DNA of 64,000 nt from Adiantum capillus-veneris (lineage: Eukaryota > Streptophyta > Polypodiopsida > Polypodiales > Pteridaceae). Under the pieces are notes generated by a model. The model did not search any database, was not told the origin of the DNA, and worked only from the letters and a program-made list of their open reading frames with translations. Position numbers and translations under genes: made by a program. Numbering within the stretch: the first letter of the stretch is position 1; every line of letters starts with the position of its first letter. This document shows, one piece after another, positions 1-9,060 of the stretch. The DNA lies in the NCBI GenBank assembly GCA_014529385.2, contig CM043943.1:98578855-98642854 (forward strand), given 5' to 3'.

Positions 1-2246
1 GGAGCCAACTTGCAGATGCCAGTCGCGGCCTAAACCCTAAGAAGAACAAGTAACAGAAGAAGAAGTCCTACCAACTTATGGGGACCCCGTCCGATGGGGC
101 CCCAAGTGACATAAAGGGTTAAAATAAAGCAGGACCCACATACACAGGATAAGCTCGCAGATTTTTGAAAATTACGCTGACTGATGAGGTGGCAGGCTGT
201 ACGGATTTCCGTGATTTATGCTGGCAGCTTTTTGGCTTTGCTTTTAGACCAAATGCTTTTGAGTTTGAAGGCTTTTTACTGTAAACTGCTTTTGGGGCAT
301 AGGGCCTTTTAAATATGAGGTTAGGGCTCATTCTCTTGCATGCTTCCTGGCGAAGGTGCGGAGTCTGGAGTACCGGCTTGTACTGTGTTGATGCAATGTA
401 AAGAAATACCGAAAGGGGCGCCAAGGTTTGGGGCCAATACTCTCTGGGATGGAAATCCGCCACTGTGTCGCGTGTCGTCTCTCTCTCTCGGTTCTGTATT
501 TATTGAAGTGCTAGAAGTCTATTCAGTCTGTTCTTTTCTATTGGCACGTGGTGCCCGTCTAATGAAAGAGAGACGATGTTGCAAACTGCAGCAAGAATTG
601 AAGCATTTTCTTTGTGTCTTCTAGACGCAAGAAAAAGTAAAGAACTTGATTGTGGATCCATCCTTGAAGGTCTTTGGCTGAGCAAAAGAAGGAGCCACAT
701 ACTGTTTCAAACTGGATATAATGGTGGTGGTGGAGGGGGCAACGGAGGTGCTAGTGGAGGGCTTGCAACCATCTACCGAAAAACATTGCCAAGTGGAATA
801 GTTGCAAAAATCTTGGAGTTATTCGTTGAAACCCTCAAACTGTCAAGAGGATTAGGTGGCAACCCTTGTTACCTAATCGGGAAACTATATAGTTCAAAAG
901 CTGTTGAAAGTCATACAAGCGTAGTGCAGCTCTTGTGATTCATTGGCGAGAGATGTGATTCTTCCAACCCCTTAATTGAAAGTTATGAGTAGGATCGGTT
1001 TGCTTGACTGAACAAGCAAATAGTTGACACTAATACCCCTATAATCACCTGTCGAGCAGTTGACGCACTTGAGCAACAAGACCTTGAGAGACAGAAACTG
1101 CACAAAAAAGGATAGTTACTCTCAATTCCTAGCCCCAAAAAAGCATCCCCAGCATAGAACTGCCATGGTCAGTAATTCCATACAACTAGCCACTTGTTGC
1201 GCTGCATTTTGCGACAGAATTTGCGGACCGCTCTACTCAGGTTTTGATACTTCGTTTTGTTGCTTCCACTGCTACTCCGACGGCTGCATCTTCTGGTGGC
1301 ACCATCCGCCAATTGCCATATATGCAAGTTTGCCACATCAACAAAGTAAGAAATAAATAATCAGCAAAAAGAGCAACACATCAAACACAAAGTGACCCTG
1401 TGGCCAAGGAGATAGAAACATAACTCTCCATAAGATATAAAGGAAGTATATTAGACCTCAAAAGAAAATGCACAAAATGTTGGAGCTTTGAGCTGTCAAT
1501 TGCAAGACCTCAAGGCCCAACTCAACAAACACAAGCTTCAAGTTGAGGTCTCAGAGGAGACCTTAACTATTCTGAAGACCAGAACTCGACACACAAAGCT
1601 GCGGCAGACAAGCTTGCCTCAACTAACATCAGTCAGAAATACAAGGGAAAACTACCGAGGTATATCTTGAACACCTATGTAATATTCAGTTATCTGAGAC
1701 TGCTGCCAAACTGTCCTTAACTGGTCTCTATTTTCACACTCTCTAGAATATCAAAATGGTCTTCAATAACACACATACTGATTTTAAAAATTTCCACACA
1801 CTGCAGAAGCTTGAACCTCTTCACTCTTTACATCCTTTTTTAACCTCTTCAATAGATTCAAAACCTGTTGTGTCATTTAAGGTACTCTTACCAAAACACG
1901 TTGTTGGACTAAAGAAAACGTAGGACACCTCTATAGCTTTATAGCCCAAGAGCATTAAAAGTTAAAACTTCAACCTTGGCACCAAAAAGTATACCAAAAC
2001 CACTCTCAGTAAACCCCAACCAAAAGGCATATCTATGCTCCCTTGGGAATTTACAAGCACACGCCCACCCAAAGGACCATGGCACATACAAGCAAAACCC
2101 TGTCAAAGCACAAATTTACAGCACACACCAACCAATGTATATGAAGATAAGGGCCTCCCCTTTTACAATCGAGCATCATGAACCCACAATTTCAACATCA
2201 ACTTCATAATTCATAGATACGTGCCCTCCCAATTTGTCTGCACACA
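1..2246. other. Unassigned sequence left of element A
   Basis: I recognise no gene here. The most coding-like stretch is an open frame on the plus strand at 576-938 (120 codons) with a glycine run near residue 50. It matches no family I know and has no supporting signals. A minus-strand open stretch near 1160-1350 is rich in Ser, Arg and Lys and is also unassigned. If the DHHC gene to the right continues past element A, its last exons could lie here or beyond the window. I looked for the fourth membrane span of that family on the minus strand and did not find it. Confidence 0.4.
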
Positions 2247-3028
2247 TGTTGCGGGAGCGACTCACACACCCATGAAGTGCATGCAAACACTACCTAGATC
2301 AACATAATGTCAATCGAGGACACAGATGACACGATAGGCACACGGAGGAAATCTCTTTAGCTTGTCCGGCTGAGACCATCCTACACATACAACACTCTGG
2401 CAGGTCAACTAAACCACAATCAAGAACCTCACTGCTCTCAACTACACCACCTAGCCACATACACACATACGGAAGGTAACTCACCTAATCATGTCAAATT
2501 CGTACGAAACTTAAGGAACACCATCCCCTCACTAGGATACACCTGTCCCTACGCTTCTACACTCAAAACCCTCACTCTAAACCCGTCTGCGGAAAACGCG
2601 TAGGATGACATAGCAGAATTTTGAAAGTGCCTGAAAGTGAAATTTATGAGTACCTATGCGTAGCTTATGTCACCACGATTCTATAGACTACTAGCACACA
2701 GAAAACAGACATCGTTTGATACACTTACGGCCACAAATAGCTCGTAGATGCGTCGGCGTGTGCGCTTCGTCTCGCGTAGAATGCTTGGCGTTGTCGCGTA
2801 GCTCTCCTCGAGCCTACAACAATGGTACAGTCGGATCTCCAATGTGTTGAGCGAGCCGGGCGTAGCTAGAGGATAAAGCTCACGCTCACTCTCTTTCTCT
2901 CTCACACACAGTAGACAGCAACGCTAAAGTTTTGATTATGATTAAAGTCTCCCTTTTACAAAATGAGCTAGGTACTTTATATACTAAGGCTACCTTAGGT
3001 TTAACCAAAAATGGGATTGAAAGGGTCA
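2247..3028 (-). repeat. 3' LTR of element A
   Basis: Direct repeat of 12062-12843, starting TGTTGCGGG and ending GGGTCA on the plus strand. Near-identity is visible throughout, with point differences. It carries a half-site (ACGCGTAGGATGACA near 2597) of the palindrome repeated in the leader. The sequences to the right of the two copies differ completely, so either the LTR ends here or this copy lost its outer U3 part. Confidence 0.75.
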
Positions 3029-4104
3029 AAGAAGGAGATGATGGGTGTTTCGAAGAATAAATGTAGCACATGTGACATCAAAAGATGTCTCAATAGCTTC
3101 CACCTTTCCAAGAAGGGTTGTCGATGTAGAAGTTTCTCCACTTGTATCTCAGTGTGCTCAGTACGTGAGTGTCTTTTGGACCTTCTCCTTCACTTCACCA
3201 GACTTAAGTACATAAACTTCGACTCTTTTGCTCACCTATACCAGCATGAGCGACACAACGTAAATATGCTCAACTCTTCCAGCTTGAGCAGTACCTAGAA
3301 TAGCTAAGACGCTTAAACCACAGAGAATATTACTTCAAGCTTTGGGACTAACACCTCACTCATTTTGTGGCTTAGCTACTCGACTCTGACTTTTATGACT
3401 TGTCGGCTGCATGTTGACACTGCTTTGTGACAAGTTCTTCGGCTGTTGTAGTGGCTGCTGAGACATACTTCGTAAAGTTTCATCGTTTTCCCGTACCTTC
3501 TTCTCTTTGTAGTGCTCAGGCCTCGCGTCAGTCTTTTCTTCATGTGGATTATGGAACTTTTTTTTTTTCTTAATAATAAACAAAGAAAATCTTAAAACAA
3601 CTCAACAAAAGAAAAATCATTCAAATAGAAATCTAAATGCTATGTACACTATACACATGTCCCTAGGGGCTCATATATGGATTTTGTCCCCATACTCCTC
3701 TGTAACACTACTATGAGGGCATATACTCTAAATTTCGTCAAAAAATTATCACAATAAAACGCAAAAATTCAATGCATCTCACAAAACATTGCCCTCTAAT
3801 AGTCATAATATTAGGTCCGCATTCAAAATGCCTCCCCCCTTCCTATTTGAAGTCATCCTTTACGACAGGGTATCGCAAAAGGTATGTGTTGTGCTTGGGC
3901 AATTAAAAGTTGTGCCTATGCAGGCCTTGTAATGTAGCCCTATTATGCATACACGGTCAATGCATGGAAAAGATTTATGTTGTGCAAGATGTGGGTATAA
4001 GCAATTTGCTTATTGGCATTTGTTGGTGAGGCTTCCTATTCTAAGCAATGTAATGGTCTTTGAAGCTCCTGTATCGTTGCTTGATTGAAGCGACTTGCTC
4101 TCTT
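3029..4104 (-). other. 3' interior of element A, no recognised gene
   Basis: Lies between the W-P-K ORF and the 3' LTR of element A. A short open frame at 3356-3583 (minus) is rich in Gln, Ser and Lys and matches nothing I know. A poly-T run near 3557-3570 (poly-A on the coding strand) is the only purine-rich tract on the element's coding strand, but it sits about 530 bp from the LTR, too far for a normal polypurine tract. Confidence 0.4.
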
Positions 4105-4659
4105 CTAACTGTACTGTAATCGTAGGAAGAATTGTAAGAATTCAAGCGGCGATACACTGACAACAGTTTTGTTGTTCTTCTTTGGGACCCATTTCTTTGC
4201 GATTATTGGTTGTTTTGTTGTTGACGCTCGTTTGGGAACCCATACTTGCCCGTGCTTCGTTTGTGTTTGAAGAGACTTCTTTGGGATCCACCTTTTTGTT
4301 GTGTGAGTCAACAGTGGTCTTTGCTGCAGCCCTTGTACACTTGGTTGGGGACAGGATTCAGGCTTTGAAAGATGATATTGTGGTTGTTTTGAAATCCAAA
4401 TGAATTCCTGACTTTTTCGTGCTTGAATCAACTTCGTTGGAGCCCAAACCTGAGTTGTGAAAGCTTGCAATTTTGTGATATTCTTACCCGTTCGTGCACG
4501 CTTTCCTTGCTTTTGTTTTGGTGTTGGATCTTGTGATTTGTCATTAGAGATATTTGTCTTCTTGATCCATATCTGTTTTTGGCCGATCTGGCTTTTTGGT
4601 ATCCAAATTTGTCGAACTTTTTGGCTTTGACTTGTTGTCCTGTTCTTTTGACCTGTCAT
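4105..4659 (-). CDS. W-[IV]-P-K repeat ORF of element A
   Basis: 184-codon open frame downstream of the protease ORF, in the same direction. It has no recognised domain. Its striking feature is a short aromatic-basic motif recurring about every 15-35 residues: IWIPK, IWIKK, VWAPT, IWISK, RWIPK, VWVPK, KWVPK. One more copy (KWIPKS) lies at the extreme C-terminus of the protease ORF, so the two frames probably belonged to one tail that is now separated by stop codons. Composition is rich in Lys, Gln, Ser and Thr and poor in acidic residues. Inference: a repeated peptide for binding nucleic acid or Gag. An alternative is decayed coding sequence whose repeat is only compositional. The visible ATG at 4659 may not be the true start. 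Confidence 0.45.
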   Translation of the reverse strand: MTGQKNRTTSQSQKVRQIWIPKSQIGQKQIWIKKTNISNDKSQDPTPKQKQGKRARTGKNITKLQAFTTQVWAPTKLIQARKSQEFIWISKQPQYHLSKPESCPQPSVQGLQQRPLLTHTTKRWIPKKSLQTQTKHGQVWVPKRASTTKQPIIAKKWVPKKNNKTVVSVSPLEFLQFFLRLQYS

Positions 4660-4876
4660 GGTTATTATTGAAGGGGTTGGTGATAGTGATGGCTTGAGTT
4701 GATGATAGGGGATGTCGTAAGATTCATCACTATCGCTACTATCTTAGCAAGGTTGACTTCTTGTACTTTCCCTTGATTTTTTGGCTGGTAGTGGAAAGTT
4801 ACTGTCTGTTGCTCGTGGGTGGTAGTTTCTTGGAGGACTTTTCTAGCCCATTGATTAGAGTATTGTTAGCTCGTTG

Positions 4877-7795
4877 CTATGGTCGTATTTCTCCTAGCTG
4901 AGTCTTTGCATCCTTATTAGGAGCCATGTATGAGGATGCTTGAGGTGGCTGTGTCGTCACCGAGGACTTTGGAATCCACTTTTGATGCACTTTATTCGTG
5001 TAGCAATGACATTGATTCCCGGGTCGTTGATCTGCTTGAAGCTCGAAGTGTTCTACAGAGTCATAGAACTCGTCGTCTTCTTCATCTTTTGATTCTCCAC
5101 ATTTCTTTGTTTGCTCCTTATGTCGAGAGCTTGTTGATGTCTGGTTCTCTTCGTTTTCCTGGATTACACTCACTGCAAAATAAGGAACGACATCATAGCC
5201 ATTTTCATCACAAAACTTTGTTGTGGGAGCATCCTCCACGGCGCACACGTCTAGAGTAGCCAAGATGTGTTCCCATCCAAAAGGCTCTAACTCTTCTTCA
5301 GGAAATGGTTCTGGGATATAGTCCATATCCTCTATAACCCGCTCTAGGATACATTCCTCACGTTTCAAGCTACCACATTGTGAAGCTCCACACATCCACA
5401 GTTCTTTAGGCTTACCTAACCAAGCTGGAAGTTCTGATCCTGCTACTGTGGCGGAATCAAACTCCTCAACCGGTGTTCTCGTCACATCCCTATAGCTATG
5501 GTCCCTCAAGTTTATCTTTGTTATGGTTTCCATATGTCTCAGGTATATATGGTCATAACCCCAATCTTGGACCATTTTCAATTGTCGCATGAATGGTCTT
5601 CCCAGAATGATGTCATAGTTGTTCTTCTTGCCAAAGTCAACAACAGCAAAAGTGTGTTCATATTCAATGCCACAAGAAGTAACAAGTACTTTTTCTAGTA
5701 GTCCTAGGGGCTTTTCCTTGCGTCCGTCTGCAAGCTGCAGGGTCATTCGTGTGGATATCAAGGCAGGTTTTCCCCATTTTTTCCAAACCTCTTTGGTTGC
5801 AATGGCCACACCAGCTCCACTGTCAAGGATTGCCATGGTTTTTACATTATTGAATTCCACAAGAAGGGTGGTGTTTCCATCTTCTCCCTCATAATACTCG
5901 CCTACCTTGTTTAATGGCACTAGCCTAGTATTTAGTTGAGGCATTTCAAGCTCTTTGATGCCTTCCTCGATTTGAGTTATTGGGATTTTTACACCAAATT
6001 TCTCTAGAAATTTACCCACATTAGACCACATGTTTGGTCTTATTCTAAGCAACTCGGCTAACATTATTGTACAGGTGACTGGGGTAGATAGAATATCTAC
6101 TAGCCCCTTTGAATCGATGGCCTTGTTGGGAGACAGTCTCTGTGATGGGACTGCAACCACATCTGACTTGGTCTCATACTCTCCCATGTAGGACGGTAGT
6201 GTTCTTAGCGAATGGGGTTGACTATCCATAGATTGTACAGATCCTTTGTCGCCCCAATACGATCGCACGTCTAGATTCATTTGAGATCCAGTCTCAAATT
6301 CCTCTATTGGTGGTAGAAACACTCCTCGTCCATCACCAGTCTTGTCTACTCGTCTTCTTAGGTCATCGGCTTCATTGGCCTCTCTGACTTGTTTCCACAA
6401 TTCGACAAGACCATCTATCTCTTTACAATCCTCAGGTATAGCTTGGTGAAATCCCTCGGAAGAGGTATCCGTGGTATTCAGTACTATCCTTGGTTCTAAT
6501 GCTGGGTCTTTGAGGTTTGGTCTGAGCTCATGACTAGAATCTGGCTCTTTTAGTTCCTTGTTTGGTGGGATTACTTGTGTAGGCATGACACGGATCACAT
6601 CCTCAGGTTTTGCAACTGGTGGTTCTAGTAAAGCTTGGGCTGTTTGAATCATTTTCTGGCACATTTCAAACCTTTGCTTTTCTAGTTCCGCATAGGGATA
6701 TGTCATCCATCTGTGTTCTTGGATTTGGTTGTTTTTTAGCCTCACATCATAGGCTTTCAAGAGGGCATCTAATGTCTCATTAACCTTCTCTGCCAACACA
6801 GATCCTCCTGAACTAGCACTTCTTGGTTTCTCATCCGTGGATGGTTCTTCTAGAGGTTTAACCATCTGTGTAAGAAAAGATGCCTCCTTTTCCTCATGTT
6901 GTTTTATCTTCTCCTCAGCTTCGGTAAGCTTCTCAGCTAGGGATTTTTGCTCTCGTTCCTTGAGTGCTTTCATCCTGGTCTTTCTAGCTTTCCAACTATT
7001 TCGTTTGCTCTTGGTTTTCTGACTAGGTGCGTTTGTCTTTGGTCCATCATCTGTCTTTGGACTCATGTCACTTTCCGTGTTCTTTGTCTCTGGATTCTCA
7101 TCAGCTTTCTTTTGAGCTTGTGCTCTCGTAACCACTTGAACTGGTACGACATTTTTATTTTCTGAGCTACTAGGTAGCTGAACAATCCCTAGTACATTTG
7201 TCGTGATTTTCCTGATTTGGTTTGGGTTTTTCGGGCAATCGGGGATCAAGTGAGTGATGCCACACTCAAGACAATAGGCATTTACTTCCGTGATCTCCGT
7301 ATGAGGACATTGTTTGACCAAGTGGTTGTCACGACTTTTGTGACAATCTGTCTCTGGTTGAGGAGATTCTTTTAGCATTTCCTCTTGGCTATAAGCAAGC
7401 TTTAACCTAGAGAAGCCGCTATTTGCAATGAATCGCAATGTCCTTTTGTCCATTTCATACCTTCTTTCTCTCGATTGAAACCTAGGAGGTGGAGGTTGTA
7501 CCGGCCTCACCACTCCATGTGTTTCTCTCACATTTTGTTGCTCCGAAGGGTAGTACTCACTTTGGTTGCTATACCACATTGTAGCTGGTATTGGCGTTGG
7601 TTTATTTGATGCTTCCACCATTGGCATGTATCTCATGTCTACCGGCATTCTAGCACCTGGCAACGGAGGTTGTTGTCCTAAGACAAGCTGTGGCCTTAAA
7701 ACTCCTACTGGTCCTGGCGCATTCCCCGTAATGTATCTAGGTGGAGTAGGTGCTTCTGGAACAGGTTGTCCATACCTCTCCATACCATTTTCCAT
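4877..7795 (-). CDS. Element A zinc-knuckle and aspartic protease polyprotein
   Basis: 972-codon frame starting with ATG at 7795. From the N-terminus: a proline-rich leader; two Cys/His clusters at about 151-187 (C-x6-H-x4-C, then C-x2-C-x3-H-x4-C, one residue shorter than the usual knuckle); a highly basic, coiled-coil-like Lys/Glu stretch at about 260-310; a retropepsin-like domain at about 640-745 with active site DSGAG (Asp658) and the flap-side ILGRPF motif; and an acidic C-terminal tail (EDDEFYD) ending in one KWIPKS motif. Such enzymes act as dimers and cut Gag precursors. The frame overlaps gag by 91 nt in the -1 register, so a -1 frameshift could fuse them. There is no reverse transcriptase after the protease, which is unusual for Ty3 elements. 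The long intact frame suggests selection or recent activity. Confidence 0.8.
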   Translation of the reverse strand: MENGMERYGQPVPEAPTPPRYITGNAPGPVGVLRPQLVLGQQPPLPGARMPVDMRYMPMVEASNKPTPIPATMWYSNQSEYYPSEQQNVRETHGVVRPVQPPPPRFQSRERRYEMDKRTLRFIANSGFSRLKLAYSQEEMLKESPQPETDCHKSRDNHLVKQCPHTEITEVNAYCLECGITHLIPDCPKNPNQIRKITTNVLGIVQLPSSSENKNVVPVQVVTRAQAQKKADENPETKNTESDMSPKTDDGPKTNAPSQKTKSKRNSWKARKTRMKALKEREQKSLAEKLTEAEEKIKQHEEKEASFLTQMVKPLEEPSTDEKPRSASSGGSVLAEKVNETLDALLKAYDVRLKNNQIQEHRWMTYPYAELEKQRFEMCQKMIQTAQALLEPPVAKPEDVIRVMPTQVIPPNKELKEPDSSHELRPNLKDPALEPRIVLNTTDTSSEGFHQAIPEDCKEIDGLVELWKQVREANEADDLRRRVDKTGDGRGVFLPPIEEFETGSQMNLDVRSYWGDKGSVQSMDSQPHSLRTLPSYMGEYETKSDVVAVPSQRLSPNKAIDSKGLVDILSTPVTCTIMLAELLRIRPNMWSNVGKFLEKFGVKIPITQIEEGIKELEMPQLNTRLVPLNKVGEYYEGEDGNTTLLVEFNNVKTMAILDSGAGVAIATKEVWKKWGKPALISTRMTLQLADGRKEKPLGLLEKVLVTSCGIEYEHTFAVVDFGKKNNYDIILGRPFMRQLKMVQDWGYDHIYLRHMETITKINLRDHSYRDVTRTPVEEFDSATVAGSELPAWLGKPKELWMCGASQCGSLKREECILERVIEDMDYIPEPFPEEELEPFGWEHILATLDVCAVEDAPTTKFCDENGYDVVPYFAVSVIQENEENQTSTSSRHKEQTKKCGESKDEEDDEFYDSVEHFELQADQRPGNQCHCYTNKVHQKWIPKSSVTTQPPQASSYMAPNKDAKTQLGEIRP

Positions 7796-8934
7796 GCTAT
7801 AATAGCACTCTTCCCTCGTATGGTTCGTCCATTTTCTCTCAATTTCACACCACTTCGGCTCTCCCGAATCAAACCTGGAATCAACCTCTTGACCAAGTCG
7901 TCCATAAGCTTTTCTTGATCGATAGGTGCTGTTGGCTCGGCAATGGACTCACTTATCTGTGAAACACTGTGCTGAGAGGATGTGTCATCTCCTTGACTCT
8001 TTAAGTCCTTTTCTTTGTATACCTCACAGTTATCCACTAGATAAAGAGCTTCTTTGATCAACTCGTTTAGCGTCATCCTCCTTATCATCTGCAGATCCTT
8101 CTGAAGGCCTGCATGTCTCATTCCCTGGATAAAGATCAGCATCAGTCGTGCTTGCGTAGGTAATTCCGCTCTCGGACAGAGCTTAACATATCTCTTGAGC
8201 CGTAATGATGCTTTGCGTACTGATTCATCCTCTTTCTGTTTGAATCTATGGATTTGCGAGACCGTGTTGTGAGCAATGCCTTTTGGCGAGAATTCTTCAA
8301 TAAACTCCTCAAACAGCTCATCTAGGGTCTCAAAATCCCATTTTTCCACCGAGTCAAACCATGCAGCTACATCATCTTCTAGAGTCAATCCAAATCCCGC
8401 AAACTGTGTCGCAAAATCTGAAACTTTCTCTGCTCTAATCACTCTTCTAAAAGCCGTTACGTGATCTCTCGGATCTTTATCTCCAGAGTATTTTCTGTTT
8501 ACCCATTTCTGGACTTGGGATGGTCTAACTCGTCGATTGTCTACAAGTCTAACCAGAGACTCTCCCAATCCTTCTCTCGTTATCACTCTTGAAGAGAATC
8601 CTGGTGGCTCTCTTCTTGGAATTCCTATAGGAATTCTCGTGTTTGGTGGAGGCATTTGTGGTCCTTCGTTGACCAAATATCCACCTCTTTCTAGTACAGT
8701 CTGTGGATTTGTGCTTTCTACAACTCTGTATTCTCGTCCATACTTGTCGACAACTATAGATCTCCATTGACAGTCGACTCCGTATGTATAGACATATAAG
8801 AGCTTGTAATCCGTTATCTCTTCTAGGGATGGATCTGAGCACCTATAAAGATTGACCTCATTGTCGTCATGACCAATCATCCAAACTCTCTCAACAAGAT
8901 GGATCTTTATCAATTGCAAGTTTGGAAGATCCAT
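7705..8934 (-). CDS. Element A Gag protein
   Basis: The open frame runs from 9060 to 7705, but the first ATG is at 8934, giving about 409 residues. Upstream codons have no ATG before a stop. The central part matches the retrotransposon Gag capsid family: an AAWFDSVEKW-type helix followed by a phenylalanine-rich EEFIEEF segment, then FKQKEDESVRKASLRLKRY and a Leu/Met-rich helix. Gag forms the cytoplasmic particle that packages element RNA. Its zinc knuckles are not in this frame but in the overlapping downstream ORF, so fusion by -1 frameshifting would be needed to make a normal Gag, or one ancestral frame was split by an indel near 7800. The N-terminal 140 residues resemble nothing I know. 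Confidence 0.75.
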   Translation of the reverse strand: MDLPNLQLIKIHLVERVWMIGHDDNEVNLYRCSDPSLEEITDYKLLYVYTYGVDCQWRSIVVDKYGREYRVVESTNPQTVLERGGYLVNEGPQMPPPNTRIPIGIPRREPPGFSSRVITREGLGESLVRLVDNRRVRPSQVQKWVNRKYSGDKDPRDHVTAFRRVIRAEKVSDFATQFAGFGLTLEDDVAAWFDSVEKWDFETLDELFEEFIEEFSPKGIAHNTVSQIHRFKQKEDESVRKASLRLKRYVKLCPRAELPTQARLMLIFIQGMRHAGLQKDLQMIRRMTLNELIKEALYLVDNCEVYKEKDLKSQGDDTSSQHSVSQISESIAEPTAPIDQEKLMDDLVKRLIPGLIRESRSGVKLRENGRTIRGKSAIIAWKMVWRGMDNLFQKHLLHLDTLRGMRQDQ

Positions 8935-9060
8935 TGTGGGAGAATATTCTCTATCGTCGGGATCTCCAAGCTTGTGTAAGCTGCGTTTGAATCTAGGGTA
9001 GACATGATTTCTGGGCTTAAGAGCTTTTGTTTGGTTCAAGTAGACTTCCACTATGTTCAA

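Noticed and set aside
4930-8842. Plus-strand and out-of-frame minus-strand ORFs over element A
   Set aside because: They overlap the gag and protease frames and have no domain; shadows.
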